This document shows positions 38,643-51,517 of a DNA stretch of 64,000 nt, piece after piece; the stretch's first letter is position 1, and every line of letters begins with the position of its first letter. The stretch spans positions 62,001-126,000 of the forward strand of contig NW_027490392.1 in NCBI RefSeq assembly GCF_050948175.1, given 5' to 3'. The translations under genes were made by a program, and so were the position numbers. Under the pieces are notes generated by a model that saw only the letters and a program-made list of their open reading frames with translations, ran no database searches and was not told where the DNA came from. Origin of the DNA: Xylocopa sonorina (Eukaryota > Arthropoda > Insecta > Hymenoptera > Apidae).

Positions 38643-40730
38643 TTGAAGTGTAGACGAGGAATACATAACACTTCGCAAATCATATTATACCTTACCATGA
38701 AACATAGAAATGAAATGCGATATCGCGTTTTAAGAATCATAAGAACTCTATTGCTACGATACGTAGACATCTGCAAACGCTATTTGCTTGCAAGGAAGTG
38801 TCGCATTTACATTCATTTGAAGTGTAGACGAGGAATACATAACACATCGCAAATCATATTACATCTTACCATGAAACATAGAAATGAGATGCGATATCGC
38901 GTTTTAAGAAGCATTAGAACTCTATTGCTACGATACCTAGACATCTGCAGACGCTATTTCCTTGCAAGGAAGTGTCGCATTTACATTCATTTGAATCGTA
39001 GACGAGGAATGCATAACACATCGCAATGAATATTACATCTTACCATGAAACATACATATGAGATGCAATATCTCGTTTTAAGAAGCATTTGAACTCTATT
39101 GCTTCGGTACGTAGACATCTGCAAACGCTAATTCCTTGCAAGGAAGTGTCGCATTTATATTCATTTGAAGCGTGGACGAGGAATACATGACACTTCGCAA
39201 ATCATATTATACCTTACCATGAAACATAGAAATGAGATGCGATATCGCGTTTTAAGAAGCATCAGAAATCCATTGCTACGATACGTAGACATCTGCAAAC
39301 GCTATTTCCTTGCATGGAAGTGTCGCATTTACATTCATTTGAAATGTAGGCGACGGATATATAACACTTCGCAAATCATATTATACCTTACCATGAAACA
39401 TAGAAATGAGATGCGATATCGCGTTTTAGGATTCATAAGAACTCTATTGCTACGATGCGTAGACATCTGCAAACGCTATTTCCTTGCAAGGAAGTGTCGC
39501 AGTTACATTCATTTGAAGTGTAGACGAGGAATACATGACACTTCGCAAATCATATTATATCTTACCATCAAACATAGAAATGAGATGCGATATCGCGTTT
39601 TAAGAAGCATTAGAACACTATTGCTACGATAGGTAGACATTTGCAAACGCTATTTCCTTGCATGGAAGTTTCGCATTTACATTCATTTGACGTGTAGACG
39701 AGGAATACATGACACTTCGTGAATCATATTATACCTTACCATGAAACATAGAAATGAGATGCGATATCACGTTTTAACAAGCATTGGAAATCTATTGCTA
39801 CGATACATAGACATCTGCAAACGCTGTTTCCTTGCAAGGAAGTGTCGCATTTACATTCATTTGAAGTGTAGACGAGGAATACATAACACTTCGCAAATCA
39901 TATTATACATTACCATGAAACATAGAAATGAGATGCGATATCGCGTTTTAAGAATCATAAGAACTCTATTGCTACGATACGTAGTCATCTGCAAACGCTA
40001 TTTGCTTGCAAGGAAGTGTCGCATTTACATTCATTTGAAGTGTAGACGAGGAATACACAACACTTCGTAAATCATATTATATCTTACCATGAAACATAGA
40101 AATGAGATGCGATATCGCGTTTTAAGAAGCATTAGAACTCTATTGCTACGATACCTAGACATCTGCAAACGCTAATTCCTTGCAAGGAAGTGTCGCATTT
40201 ACATTCATTTGAAGTGTAGACGAGGAATACATGACACTTCGCAAATCATATTATATCTTACCATGAAACATAGAAATGAGATGCGATATCGCGTTCTAAG
40301 AAGCAGCAGAAATCCATTGCTACGATACGTAGACATCTGCAGACGCTATTTCCTTGCAAGGAAGTGTCGCATTTACATTCATTTGAAGTGTAGACGAGGA
40401 ATACATAAGACTTCGCCAATCATATTATATCTTACCATGAAACATAGGAATGAGATGCGATATCGCGTTCTAAGAAGCATTAGAACACTACTGCTACGAT
40501 AGGTAGACATTTGCAAACGCTATTTCCTAGCAAGGAAGTGTCGCATTTACATTCATTAGAAGTGTAGACGAGGAATACATGACATTTCGCAAATCATATT
40601 ATATCTTACCATGAAACATAGAAATGAGATGCGATATCGCGTTTTAAGAAGCATTAGAACACTATTGCTACGATAGGTAGACATTTGCAAACGCTATTTC
40701 CTTGCAAGGAAGTGTCGCATTTACATTCAT
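38643..40730 (+). repeat. Core HOR copy with N in place of B (2088 bp)
   Basis: Begins with type N (an I-like unit with AATGAAATGCG and GTAGACATC) instead of B, then C 38817, D 38991, E 39165, F, G, H, I, J, K 40209, L 40383, M 40557. From about 38797 onward it tracks the 25.4 kb copy: offset 13397 up to the 26086 deletion, then exactly 13572 bp (78 monomers). It is therefore the undeleted relative of that copy. The N-to-C junction suggests an exchange between the M-N-J region and a C-D-E region. Confidence 0.8.
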
Positions 40731-43166
40731 TTGAAGTGTAGACGAGGAATACATAACACTTCGCAAATCATATTATACCTTACCATGAAACATAGAAATG
40801 AAATGCGATATCGCGTTTTAAGAATCATAAGAACTCTATTGCTACGATACGTAGACATCTGCAAACGCTATTTGCTTGCAAGGAAGTGTCGCATTTACAT
40901 TCATTTGAAGTGTAGACGAGGAATACACAACACTTCGTAAACCATATTATATCTTACCATGAAACATAGAAATGAGATGCGATATCGCGTTTTAAGAAGC
41001 ATTAGAACTCTATTGCTACGATACCTAGACATCTGCAAACGCTAATTCCTTGCAAGGAAGTGTCGCATTTACATTCATTTGAAGTGTAGACGAGGAACAC
41101 ATGACACTTCGCAAATCATATTATATCTTACCATGAAACATAGAAATGAGATGCGATATCGCGTTCTAAGAAGCAGCAGAAATCCATTGCTACGATACGT
41201 AGACATCTGCAGACGCTAGTTCCTTGCAAGGAAGTGTCGCATTTACATTCATTTGAAGTGTAGACGAGGAATACATAAGACTTCGCTAATCATATTATAT
41301 CTTACCATGACACATAGGAATGAGATGCGATATCGCGTTCTAAGAAGCATTAGAACACTACTGCTACGATAGGTAGACATTTGCAAACGCTATTTCCTAG
41401 CAAGGAAGTGTCGCATTTACATTCGTTTGAATTGTAGACGAGGAATACATGACACTTCGCAAATCATATTATATCTTACCATGAAACATAGAAATGAGAT
41501 GCGATATCGCGTTTTAAGAAGCATCAGAAATCCATTGCTACGATACGTAGACATCTGCAAACGCTATTTCCTTGCAAGAAAGTGTCGCATTTACATTCAG
41601 ATGATGTGTAGACGAGGAATACATAACACTTCGCAAATCATATTATATCTTACCATGAAACATGGAAATGAGATGCGATATCACGTTTTAAGAAGCATTG
41701 GAAATCTATTGCTACGATACATAGACATCTGCAAACGCTGTTTCCTTGCAAGGAAGTGTCGCATTTACATTCATTTGAAGTGTAGACGAGGAATACATAA
41801 CACTTCGCAAATCATATTATACCTTACCATAAAACATAGAAATGAGATGCGATATCGCGTTTTAAGAATCATAAGAACTCTATTGCTACGATACGTAGTC
41901 ATCTGCAAACGCTATTTGCTTGCAAGGAAGTGTCGCATTTACATTCATTTGAAGTGTAGACGAGGAATACACAACACTTCGTAAACCATATTATATCTTA
42001 CCATGAAACATAGAAATGAGATGCGATATCGCGTTTTAAGAAGCATTAGAACTCTATTGCTACGATACCTAGACATCTGCAAACGCTAATTCCTTGCAAG
42101 GAAGTGTCGCATTTACATTCATTTGAAGTGTAGACGATGAATACATGACACTTCGCAAATCATATTATATCTTACCATGAAACATAGAAATGAGATGCGA
42201 TATCGCGTTCTAAGAAGCAGCAGAAATCCATTGCTACGATACGTAGACATCTGCAGACGCTATTTCCTTGCAAGGAAGTGTCGCATTTACATTCATTTGA
42301 AGTGTAGACGAGGAATACATAAGACTTCGCTAATCATATTATATCTTACCATGACACATAGGAATGAGATGCGATATCGCGTTCTAAGAAGCATTAGAAT
42401 ACTACTGCTACGATAGGTAGACATTTGCAAACGCTATTTCCTAGCAAGGAAGGGTCGCATTTACATTCATTTGAATTGTAGACGAGGAATACATGACACT
42501 TCGCAAATCATATTATATCTTACCATGAAACATAGAAATGAGATGCGATATCGCGTTTTAAGAAGCATCAGAAATCCATTGCTACGATACGTAGACATCT
42601 GCAAACGCTATTTCCTTGCAAGAAAGTGTCGCATTTACATTCAGATGATGTGTAGACGAGGAATACATAACACTTCGCAAATCATATTATATCTTACCAT
42701 GAAACATAGAAATGACATGCGATATCGCGTTTTAAGGAGCATCAGAAATCCATTGCTACGATACGTAGACATCTGCAAACGCTATTTCCTTGCAAGAAAG
42801 TGTCGTATTTACATTCAGATGATGTGTAGACGAGGAATACATAACACTTCGCAAATCATATTATATCTTACCATGAAACATAGAAATGAGATGCGATATC
42901 GCGTTTTAAGAAGCATTTGAACTCTATTGCTACGATACGTAGACATCTGCAAACGCTATTTCCTTGCAAGGAAGTGTCGCATTTACATTCATTAGAAGTG
43001 TAGACGAGGAATACATGACACTTCGCAAATCATATTATATCTTACCATGAAACATGGAAATGAGATGCGATATCGCGTTTTAAGAAGCATTAGAACACTA
43101 TTGCTACGATAGGTAGACATTTGCAAACGCTATTTCCTTGCAAGGAAGTGTCGCATTTACATTCAT
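40731..43166 (+). repeat. Extension block N-J-K-L'-O-P-I-J-K''-L'-O
   Basis: Second copy of the ten-unit order, at exactly +13572 from 27159 until about 42462. There this copy continues with another O (42471) while the 28.9 kb copy enters a GAGAAATAC unit. Private changes here include CATTCGTTTG (41424), CCATAAAACATAG (41829), GAATACTACTG (42388) and AAGGGTCGC (42452). Confidence 0.76.
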
Positions 43167-44210
43167 TTGAAGTGTAGACGAGGAATACATAACACTTCGC
43201 AAATCATATTATATCTTACCATGGAACATAGAAATGTGATGCGATATCGCGTTTTAAGAAGCATTAGAACTCTATTGCTACGATACCTAGACATCTGCAG
43301 ACGCTATTTCCTAGCAAGGAAGTGTCGCATTTACATTCATTTGAAGTGTAGACGAGGAATACATAACACATCGCAAATCATATTACATCTTACCATGAAA
43401 CATAGAAATGAGATGCGATATCGCGTTTTAAGAAGCATTAGAACTCTATTGCTACGATACCTAGACATCTGCAGACGCTATTTCCTTGCAAGGAAGTGTC
43501 GCATTTACATTCATTTGAATCGTAGACGAGGAATGCATAACACATCGCAATGAATATTACATCTTACCATGAAACATACATATGAGATGCAATATCTCGT
43601 TTTAAGAAGCATTTGAACTCTATTGCTTCGATACGTAGACATCTGCAAACGCTAATTCCTTGCAAGGAAGTGTCGCATTTACATTCATTTGAAGCGTGAC
43701 GAGGAATACATGACACTTCGCAAATCATATTATACCTTACCATGAAACATAGAAATGAGATGCGATATCGCGTTTTAAGAAGCATCAGAAATCCATTGCT
43801 ACGATACGTAGACATCTGCAAACGCTATTTCCTTGCATGGAAGTGTCGCATTTACATTCATTTGAAGTGTAGGCGACGGATATATAACACTTCGCAAATT
43901 ATATTATACCTTACCATGAAACATAGAAATGAGATGCGATATCGCGTTTTAGGAATCATAAGAACTCTATTGCTACGATGCGTAGACATCTGCAAACGCT
44001 ATTTCCTTGCAAGGAAGTGTCGCATTTACATTCATTTGAAGTGTAGATGAGGAATACATGACACTTCGCAAATCATATTATATCTTACCATGAAACATAG
44101 AAATGAGATGCGATATCGCGTTTTAAGAAGCATTAGAACACTATTGCTACGATAGGTAGACATTTGCAAACGCTATTTCCTTGCATGGAAGTGTCGCATT
44201 TACATTCATT
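43167..44210 (+). repeat. Partial core HOR B-F plus G' (six monomers)
   Basis: B 43167, C 43341, D 43515, E 43689, F about 43862, then G' about 44036 with GTAGATGAGG. E has lost one base (GAAGCGTGACGAGG near 43694), which breaks the plus-strand frame. After G', a unit starts as H (GACGTGTAG) but lacks the ATCACG and GCATTGG marks. The same one-base loss and the same G' unit occur at 35686-36200, which is therefore a sister copy 8003 bp away. Confidence 0.76.
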
Positions 44211-44557
44211 TGACGTGTAGACGAGGAATACATGACACTTCGCAAATTATATTATATCTTACCATGAAACATAGAAATGAGATGCGATATCGCGTTTTAA
44301 GAAGCATTTGAACTCTATTGCTACGATACGTAGACATCTGCAAACGCTATTTCCTTGCAAGGAAGTGTCGCATTTACATTCATTAGAAGTGTAGACGAGG
44401 AATACATGACACTTCGCAAATCATATTATATCTTACCATGAAACATGGAAATGAGATGCGATATCGCGTTTTAAGAAGCATTAGAACACTATTGCTACGA
44501 TAGGTAGACATTTGCAAACGCTATTTCCTTGCAAGGAAGTGTCGCATTTACATTCAT

Positions 44558-46645
44558 TTGAAGTGTAGACGAGGAATACATAACACTTCGCAAATCATAT
44601 TATATCTTACCATGGAACATAGAAATGTGATGCGATATCGCGTTTTAAGAAGCATTAGAACTCTATTGCTACGATACCTAGACATCTGCAGACGCTATTT
44701 CCTAGCAAGGAAGTGTCGCATTTACATTCATTTGAAGTGTAGACGAGGAATACATAACACATCGCAAATCATATTACATCTTACCATGAAACATAGAAAT
44801 GAGATGCGATATCGCGTTTTAAGAAGCATTAGAACTCTATTGCTACGATACCTAGACATCTGCAGACGCTATTTCCTTGCAAGGAAGTGTCGCATTTACA
44901 TTCATTTGAATCGTAGACGAGGAATGCATAACACATCGCAATGAATATTACATCTTACCATGAAACATACATATGAGATGCAATATCTCGTTTTAAGAAG
45001 CATTTGAACTCTATTGCTTCGATACGTAGACATCTGCAAACGCTAATTCCTTGCAAGGAAGTGTCGCATTTACATTCATTTGAAGCGTGGACGAGGAATA
45101 CATGACACTTCGCAAATCATATTATACCTTACCATGAAACATAGAAATGAGATGCGATATCGCGTTTTAAGAAGCATCAGAAATCCATTGCTACGATACG
45201 TAGACATCTGCAAACGCTATTTCCTTGCATGGAAGTGTCGCATTTACATTCATTTGAAGTGTAGGCGACGGATATATAACACTTCGCAAATTATATTATA
45301 CCTTACCATGAAACATAGAAATGAGATGCGATATCGCGTTTTAGGAATCATAAGAACTCTATTGCTACGATGCGTAGACATCTGCAAACGCTATTTCCTT
45401 GCAAGGAAGTGTCGCATTTACATTCATTTGAAGTGTAGACGAGGAATACATGACACTTCGCAAATCATATTATATCTTACCATGAAACATAGAAATGAGA
45501 TGGGATATCGCGTTTTAAGAAGCATTAGAACACTATTGCTACGATAGGTAGACATTTGCAAACGCTATTTCCTTGCATGGAAGTGTCGCATTTACATTCA
45601 TTTGACGTGTAGACGAGGAATACATGACACTTCGCAAATCATATTATACCTTACCATGAAACATAGAAATGAGATGCGATATCACGTTTTAAGAAGCATT
45701 GGAAATCTATTGCTACGATACATAGACATCTGCAAACGCTGTTTCCTTGCAAGGAAGTGTCGCATTTACATTCATTTGAAGTGTAGACGAGGAATACATA
45801 ACACTTCGCAAATCATATTATACCTTACCATGAAACATAGAAATGAGATGCGATATCGCGTTTTAAGAATCATAAGAACTCTATAGCTACGATACGTAGT
45901 CATCTGCAAACGCTATTTGCTTGCAAGGAAGTGTCGCATTTACATTCATTTGAAGTGTAGACGAGGAATACACAACACTTTGTAAATCATATTATATCTT
46001 ACCATGAAACATAGAAATTAGATGCGATATCGCGTTTTAAGAAGCATTAGATCTCTATTGCTACGATACCTAGACATCTGCAAACGCTAATTCCTTGCAA
46101 GGAAGTGTCGCATTTACATTCATTTGAAGTGTAGACGAGGAATACATGACACTTCGCAAATCATATTATATCTTACCATGAAACATAGAAATGAGATGCG
46201 ATATCGCGTTCTAAGAAGCAGCAGAAATCCATTGCTACGATACGTAGACATCTGTAGACGCTATTTCCTTGCAAGGAAGTGTCGCATTTACATTCATTTG
46301 AAGTGTAGACGAGGAATACATAAGACTTCGCCAATCATATTATATCTTACCATGAAACATAGGAATGAGATGCGATATCGCGTTCTAAGAAGCATTAGAA
46401 CACTACTGCTACGATAGGTAGACATTTGCAAACGCTATTTCCTAGCAAGGAAGTGTCGCATTTACATTCATTAGAAGTGTAGACGAGGAATACATGACAC
46501 TTCGCAAATCATATTATATCTTACCATGAAACATAGAAATGAGATGCGATATCGCGTTTTAAGAAGCATTAGAACACTATTGCTACGATAGGTAGACATT
46601 TGCAAACGCTATTTCCTTGCAACGAAGTGTCGCATTTACATTCAT
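44558..46645 (+). repeat. Core HOR copy B-M' (2088 bp)
   Basis: B 44558, C 44732, D 44906, E 45080, F 45254, G 45428, H 45602, I 45776, J 45950, K 46124, L 46298, and M' 46472, where M' has GACACTTCGC instead of GACATTTCGC. It lies 8003 bp (46 monomers minus one base) from the 36555 copy. It shares with that copy CTATAGCTACG inside I and AAATTATATTATACC in F. Private substitutions include GATGGGATATCG in G, CTTTGTAAATC and AAATTAGATG in J. Confidence 0.83.
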
Positions 46646-48907
46646 TTGAAGTGTAGACGAGGAATACATAACACTTCGCAAATCATATTATATCTTACCA
46701 TGAAACATAGAAATGACATGCGATATCGCGTTTTAAGAAGCATCAGAAATCCATTGCTACGATACGTAGACATCTGCAAACGCTATTTCCTTGCAAGAAA
46801 GTGTCGCATTTACATTCAGATGATGTGTAGACGAGGAATACATAACACTTCGCAAATCATATTATATCTTACCATGAAACATAGAAATGAGATGCGATAT
46901 CGCGTTTTAAGAAGCATCAGAAATCCATTGCTACGATACGTAGACATCTGCAAACGCTATTTCCTTGCATGGAAGTGTCGCATTTACATTCATTTGAAGT
47001 GTAGGCGACGGATATATAACACTTCGCAAATTATATTATACCTTACCATGAAACATAGAAATGAGATGCGATATCGCGTTTTAGGAATCATAAGAACTCT
47101 ATTGCTACGATGCGTAGACATCTGCAAACGCTATTTCCTTGCAAGGAAGTGTCGCATTTACATTCATTTGAAGTGTAGATGAGGAATACATGACACTTCG
47201 CAAATCATATTATATCTTACCATGAAACATAGAAATGAGATGCGATATCGCGTTTTAAGAAGCATTAGAACACTATTGCTACGATAGGTAGACATTTGCA
47301 AACGCTATTTCCTTGCATGGAAGTGTCGCATTTACATTCATTTGACGTGTAGACGAGGAATACATGACACTTCGCAAATTATATTATACCTTACCATGAA
47401 ACATAGAAATGAGATGCGATATCACGTTTTAAGAAGCATTGGAAATCTATTGCTACGATACATAGACATCTGCAAACGCTGTTTCCTTGCAAGGAAGTGT
47501 CGCATTTACATTCATTTGAAGTGTAGACGAGGAATACATAACACTTCGCAAATCATATTGTACCTTACCATGAAACATAGAAATGAGATGCGATATCGCG
47601 TTTTAAGAATCATAAGAACTCTATTGCTACGATACGTAGTCATCTGCAAACGCTATTTGCTTGCAAGGAAGTGTCGCATTTACATTCATTTGAAGTGTAG
47701 ACGAGGAATACACAACACTTCGTAAATCATATTATATCTTACCATGAAACATAGAAATGAGATGCGATATCGCGTTTTAAGAAGCATTAGAACTCTATTG
47801 CTACGATACCTAGACATCTGCAAACGCTAATTCCTTGCAAGGAAGTGTCGCATTTACATTCATTTGAAGTGTAGACGAGGAATACATGACACTTCGCAAA
47901 TCATATTATATCTTACCATGAAACATAGAAATGAGATGCGATATCGCGTTCTAAGAAGCAGCAGAAATCCATTGCTACGATACGTAGACATCTGCAGACG
48001 CTATTTCCTTGCAAGGAAGTGTCGCATTTACATTCATTTGAAGTGTAGACGAGGAATACATAAGACTTCGCTAATCATATTATATCTTACCATGAAACAT
48101 AGGAATGAGATGCGATATCGCGTTCTAAGAAGCATTAGAACACTACTGCTACGATAGGTAGACATTTGCAAACGCTATTTCCTAGCAAGGAAGTGTCGCA
48201 TTTACATTCATTAGAAGTGTAGACGAGGAATACATGACACTTCGCAAATCATATTATATCTTACCATGAAACATAGAAATGAGATGCGATATCGCGTTTT
48301 AAGAAGCATTAGAACACTATTGCTACGATAGGTAGACATTTGCAAACGCTATTTCCTTGCAACGAAGTGTCGCATTTACATTCATTTGAAGTGTAGACGA
48401 GGAATACATAACACTTCGCAAATCATATTATATCTTACCATGAAACATAGAAATGACATGCGATATCGCGTTTTAAGAAGCATCAGAAATCCATTGCTAC
48501 GATACGTAGACATCTGCAAACGCTATTTCCTTGCAAGAAAGTGTCGCATTTACATTCAGATGATGTGTAGACGAGGAATACATAACACTTCGCAAATCAT
48601 ATTATATCTTACCATGAAACATAGAAATGAGATGCGATATCGCGTTTTAAGAAGCATTTGAACTCTATTGCTACGATACGTAGACATCTGCAAACGCTAT
48701 TTCCTTGCAAGGAAGTGTCGCATTTACATTCATTAGAAGTGTAGACGAGGAATACATGACACTTCGCAAATCATATTATATCTTACCATGAAACATGGAA
48801 ATGAGATGCGATATCGCGTTTTAAGAAGCATTAGAACACTATTGCTACGATAGGTAGACATTTGCAAACGCTATTTCCTTGCAAGGAAGTGTCGCATTTA
48901 CATTCAT
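46646..48907 (+). repeat. P-F-G'-H-L-M' mosaic with 10-monomer repeat
   Basis: Starts with an AATGACATGCG unit (46646), then a P unit, F 46994, G' 47168, H 47342, I 47516, J 47690, K 47864, L 48038, M' 48212, and the AATGACATGCG unit again at 48386. The 46.34-46.90 kb and 48.08-48.64 kb parts match at +1740 (ten monomers), with shared GCAACGAAGTG. Confidence 0.73.
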
Positions 48908-50647
48908 TTGAAGTGTAGACGAGGAATACATAACACTTCGCAAATCATATTATATCTTACCATGGAACATAGAAATGTGATGCGATATCGCGTTTTAAGA
49001 AGCATTAGAACTCTATTGCTACGATACCTAGACATCTGCAGACGCTATTTCCTAGCAAGGAAGTGTCGCATTTACATTCATTTGAAGTGTAGACGAGGAA
49101 TACATAACACATCGCAAATCATATTACATCTTACCATGAAACATAGAAATGAGATGCGATATCGCGTTTTAAGAAGCATTAGAACTCTATTGCTACGATA
49201 CCTAGACATCTGCAGACGCTATTTCCTTGCAAGGAAGTGTCGCATTTACATTCATTTGAATCGTAGACGAGGAATGCATAACACATCGCAATGAATATTA
49301 CATCTTACCATGAAACATACATATGAGATGCAATATCTCGTTTTAAGAAGCATTTGAACTCTATTGCTTCGATACGTAGACATCTGCAAACGCTAATTCC
49401 TTGCAAGGAAGTGTCGCATTTACATTCATTTGAAGCGTGGACGAGGAATACATGACACTTCGCAAATCATATTATACCTTACCATGAAACATAGAAATGA
49501 GATGCGATATCGCGTTTTAAGAAGCATCAGAAATCCATTGCTACGATACGTAGACATCTGCAAACGCTATTTCCTTGCATGGAAGTGTCGCATTTACATT
49601 CATTTGAAGTGTAGGCGACGGATATATAACACTTCGCAAATTATATTATACCTTACCATGAAACATAGAAATGAGATGCGATATCGCGTTTTAGGAATCA
49701 TAAGAACTCTATTGCTACGATGCGTAGACATCTGCAAACGCTATTTCCTTGCAAGGAAGTGTCGCATTTACATTCATTTGAAGTGTAGACGAGGAATACA
49801 TGACACTTCGCAAATCATATTATATCTTACCATGAAACATAGAAATGAGATGCGATATCGCGTTTTAAGAAGCATTAGAACACTATTGCTACGATAGGTA
49901 GACATTTGCAAACGCTATTTCCTTGCATGGAAGTGTCGCATTTACATTCATTTGACGTGTAGACGAGGAATACATGACACTTCGCAAATCATATTATACC
50001 TTACCATGAAACATAGAAATGAGATGCGATATCACGTTTTAAGAAGCATTGGAAATCTATTGCTACGATACATAGACATCTGCAAACGCTGTTTCCTTGC
50101 AAGGAAGTGTCGCATTTACATTCATTTGAAGTGTAGACGAGGAATACATAACACTTCGCAAATCATATTATACCTTACCATGAAACATAGAAATGAGATG
50201 CGATATCGCGTTTTAAGAATCATAAGAACTCTATTGCTACGATACGTAGTCATCTGCAAACGCTATTTGCTTGCAAGGAAGTGTCGCATTTACATTCATT
50301 TGAAGTGTAGACGAGGAATACACAACACTTCGTAAATCATATTATATCTTACCATGAAACATAGAAATGAGATGCGATATCGCGTTTTAAGAAGCATTAG
50401 AACTCTATTGCTACGATACCTAGACATCTGCAAACGCTAATTCCTTGCAAGGAAGTGTCGCATTTACATTCATTTGAAGTGTAGACGAGGAATACATGAC
50501 ACTTCGCAAATCATATTATATCTTACCATGAAACATAGAAATGAGATGCGATGTCGCGTTCTAAGAAGCATCAGAAATCCATTGCTACGATACGTAGACA
50601 TCTGCAGACGCTATTTCCTTGCATGGAAGTGTCGCATTTACATTCAT
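48908..50647 (+). repeat. Core HOR copy B-K, cut short in K
   Basis: B 48908, C, D 49256, E 49430, F 49604, G 49778, H 49952, I 50126, J 50300 and K 50474. It lies 4350 bp (25 monomers) from the 44558 copy. K is chimeric: it starts as K (GTTCTAAGAAGC) but continues as E (ATCAGAAATCC and GCATGGAAG), and F follows at 50648 instead of L. This starts a second F-G-H-I-J run (see 49520-51434). Confidence 0.78.
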
Positions 50648-51434
50648 TTGAAGTGTAGGCGACGGATATATAACACTTCGCAAATTATATTATACCTTAC
50701 CATGAAACATAGAAATGAGATGCGATATCGCGTTTTAGGAATCATAAGAACTCTATTGCTACGATGCGTAGACATCTGCAAACGCTATTTCCTTGCAAGG
50801 AAGTGTCGCATTTACATTCATTTGAAGTGTAGACGAGGAATACATGACACTTCGCAAATCATATTATATCTTACCATGAAACATAGAAATGAGATGCGAT
50901 ATCGCGTTTTAAGAAGCATTAGAACACTATTGCTACGACAGGTAGACATTTGCAAACGCTATTTCCTTGCATGGAAGTGTCGCATTTACATTCATTTGAC
51001 GTGTAGACGAGGAATACATGACACTTCGCAAATCATATTATACCTTACCATGAAACATAGAAATGAGATGCGATATCACGTTTTAAGAAGCATTGGAAAT
51101 CTATTGCTACGATACATAGACATCTGCAAACGCTGTTTCCTTGCAAGGAAGTGTCGCATTTACATTCATTTGAAGTGTAGACGAGGAATACATAACACTT
51201 CGCAAATCATATTATACCTTACCATGAAACATAGAAATGAGATGCGATATCGCGTTTTAAGAATCATAAGAACTCTATTGCTACGATACGTAGTCATCTG
51301 CAAACGCTATTTGCTTGCAAGGAAGTGTCGCATTTACATTCATTTGAAGTGTAGACGAGGAATACACAACACTTCGTAAATCATATTATATCTTACCAAG
51401 AAACATAGAAATGAGATGCGATATCGCGTTTTAA
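49520..51434 (+). repeat. 1044 bp (six-monomer) tandem duplication
   Basis: E-end, F, G, H, I and J at 49520-50390 recur at 50564-51434 at +1044. Examples are GTAGGCGACGG at 49613 and 50657, and GACGTGTAG at 49954 and 50998. The joint is the chimeric K/E unit at 50474, and the right end is a J unit with GCATTTGAACTC and CCAAGAAAC near 51398. Because no stop-bearing unit lies within copy 2, it yields a 301-codon open frame, which I regard as incidental. Confidence 0.77.
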
Positions 51435-51517
51435 GAAGCATTTGAACTCTATTGCTACGATACGTAGACATCTGCAAACGCTAATTCCTTGCAAGGAAGT
51501 GTCGCATTTACATTCAT

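Noticed and set aside
49520..51434. Duplications as pure assembly artefacts
   Set aside because: Copies carry private differences and different flanks, which argues for real events, though read support cannot be tested here.
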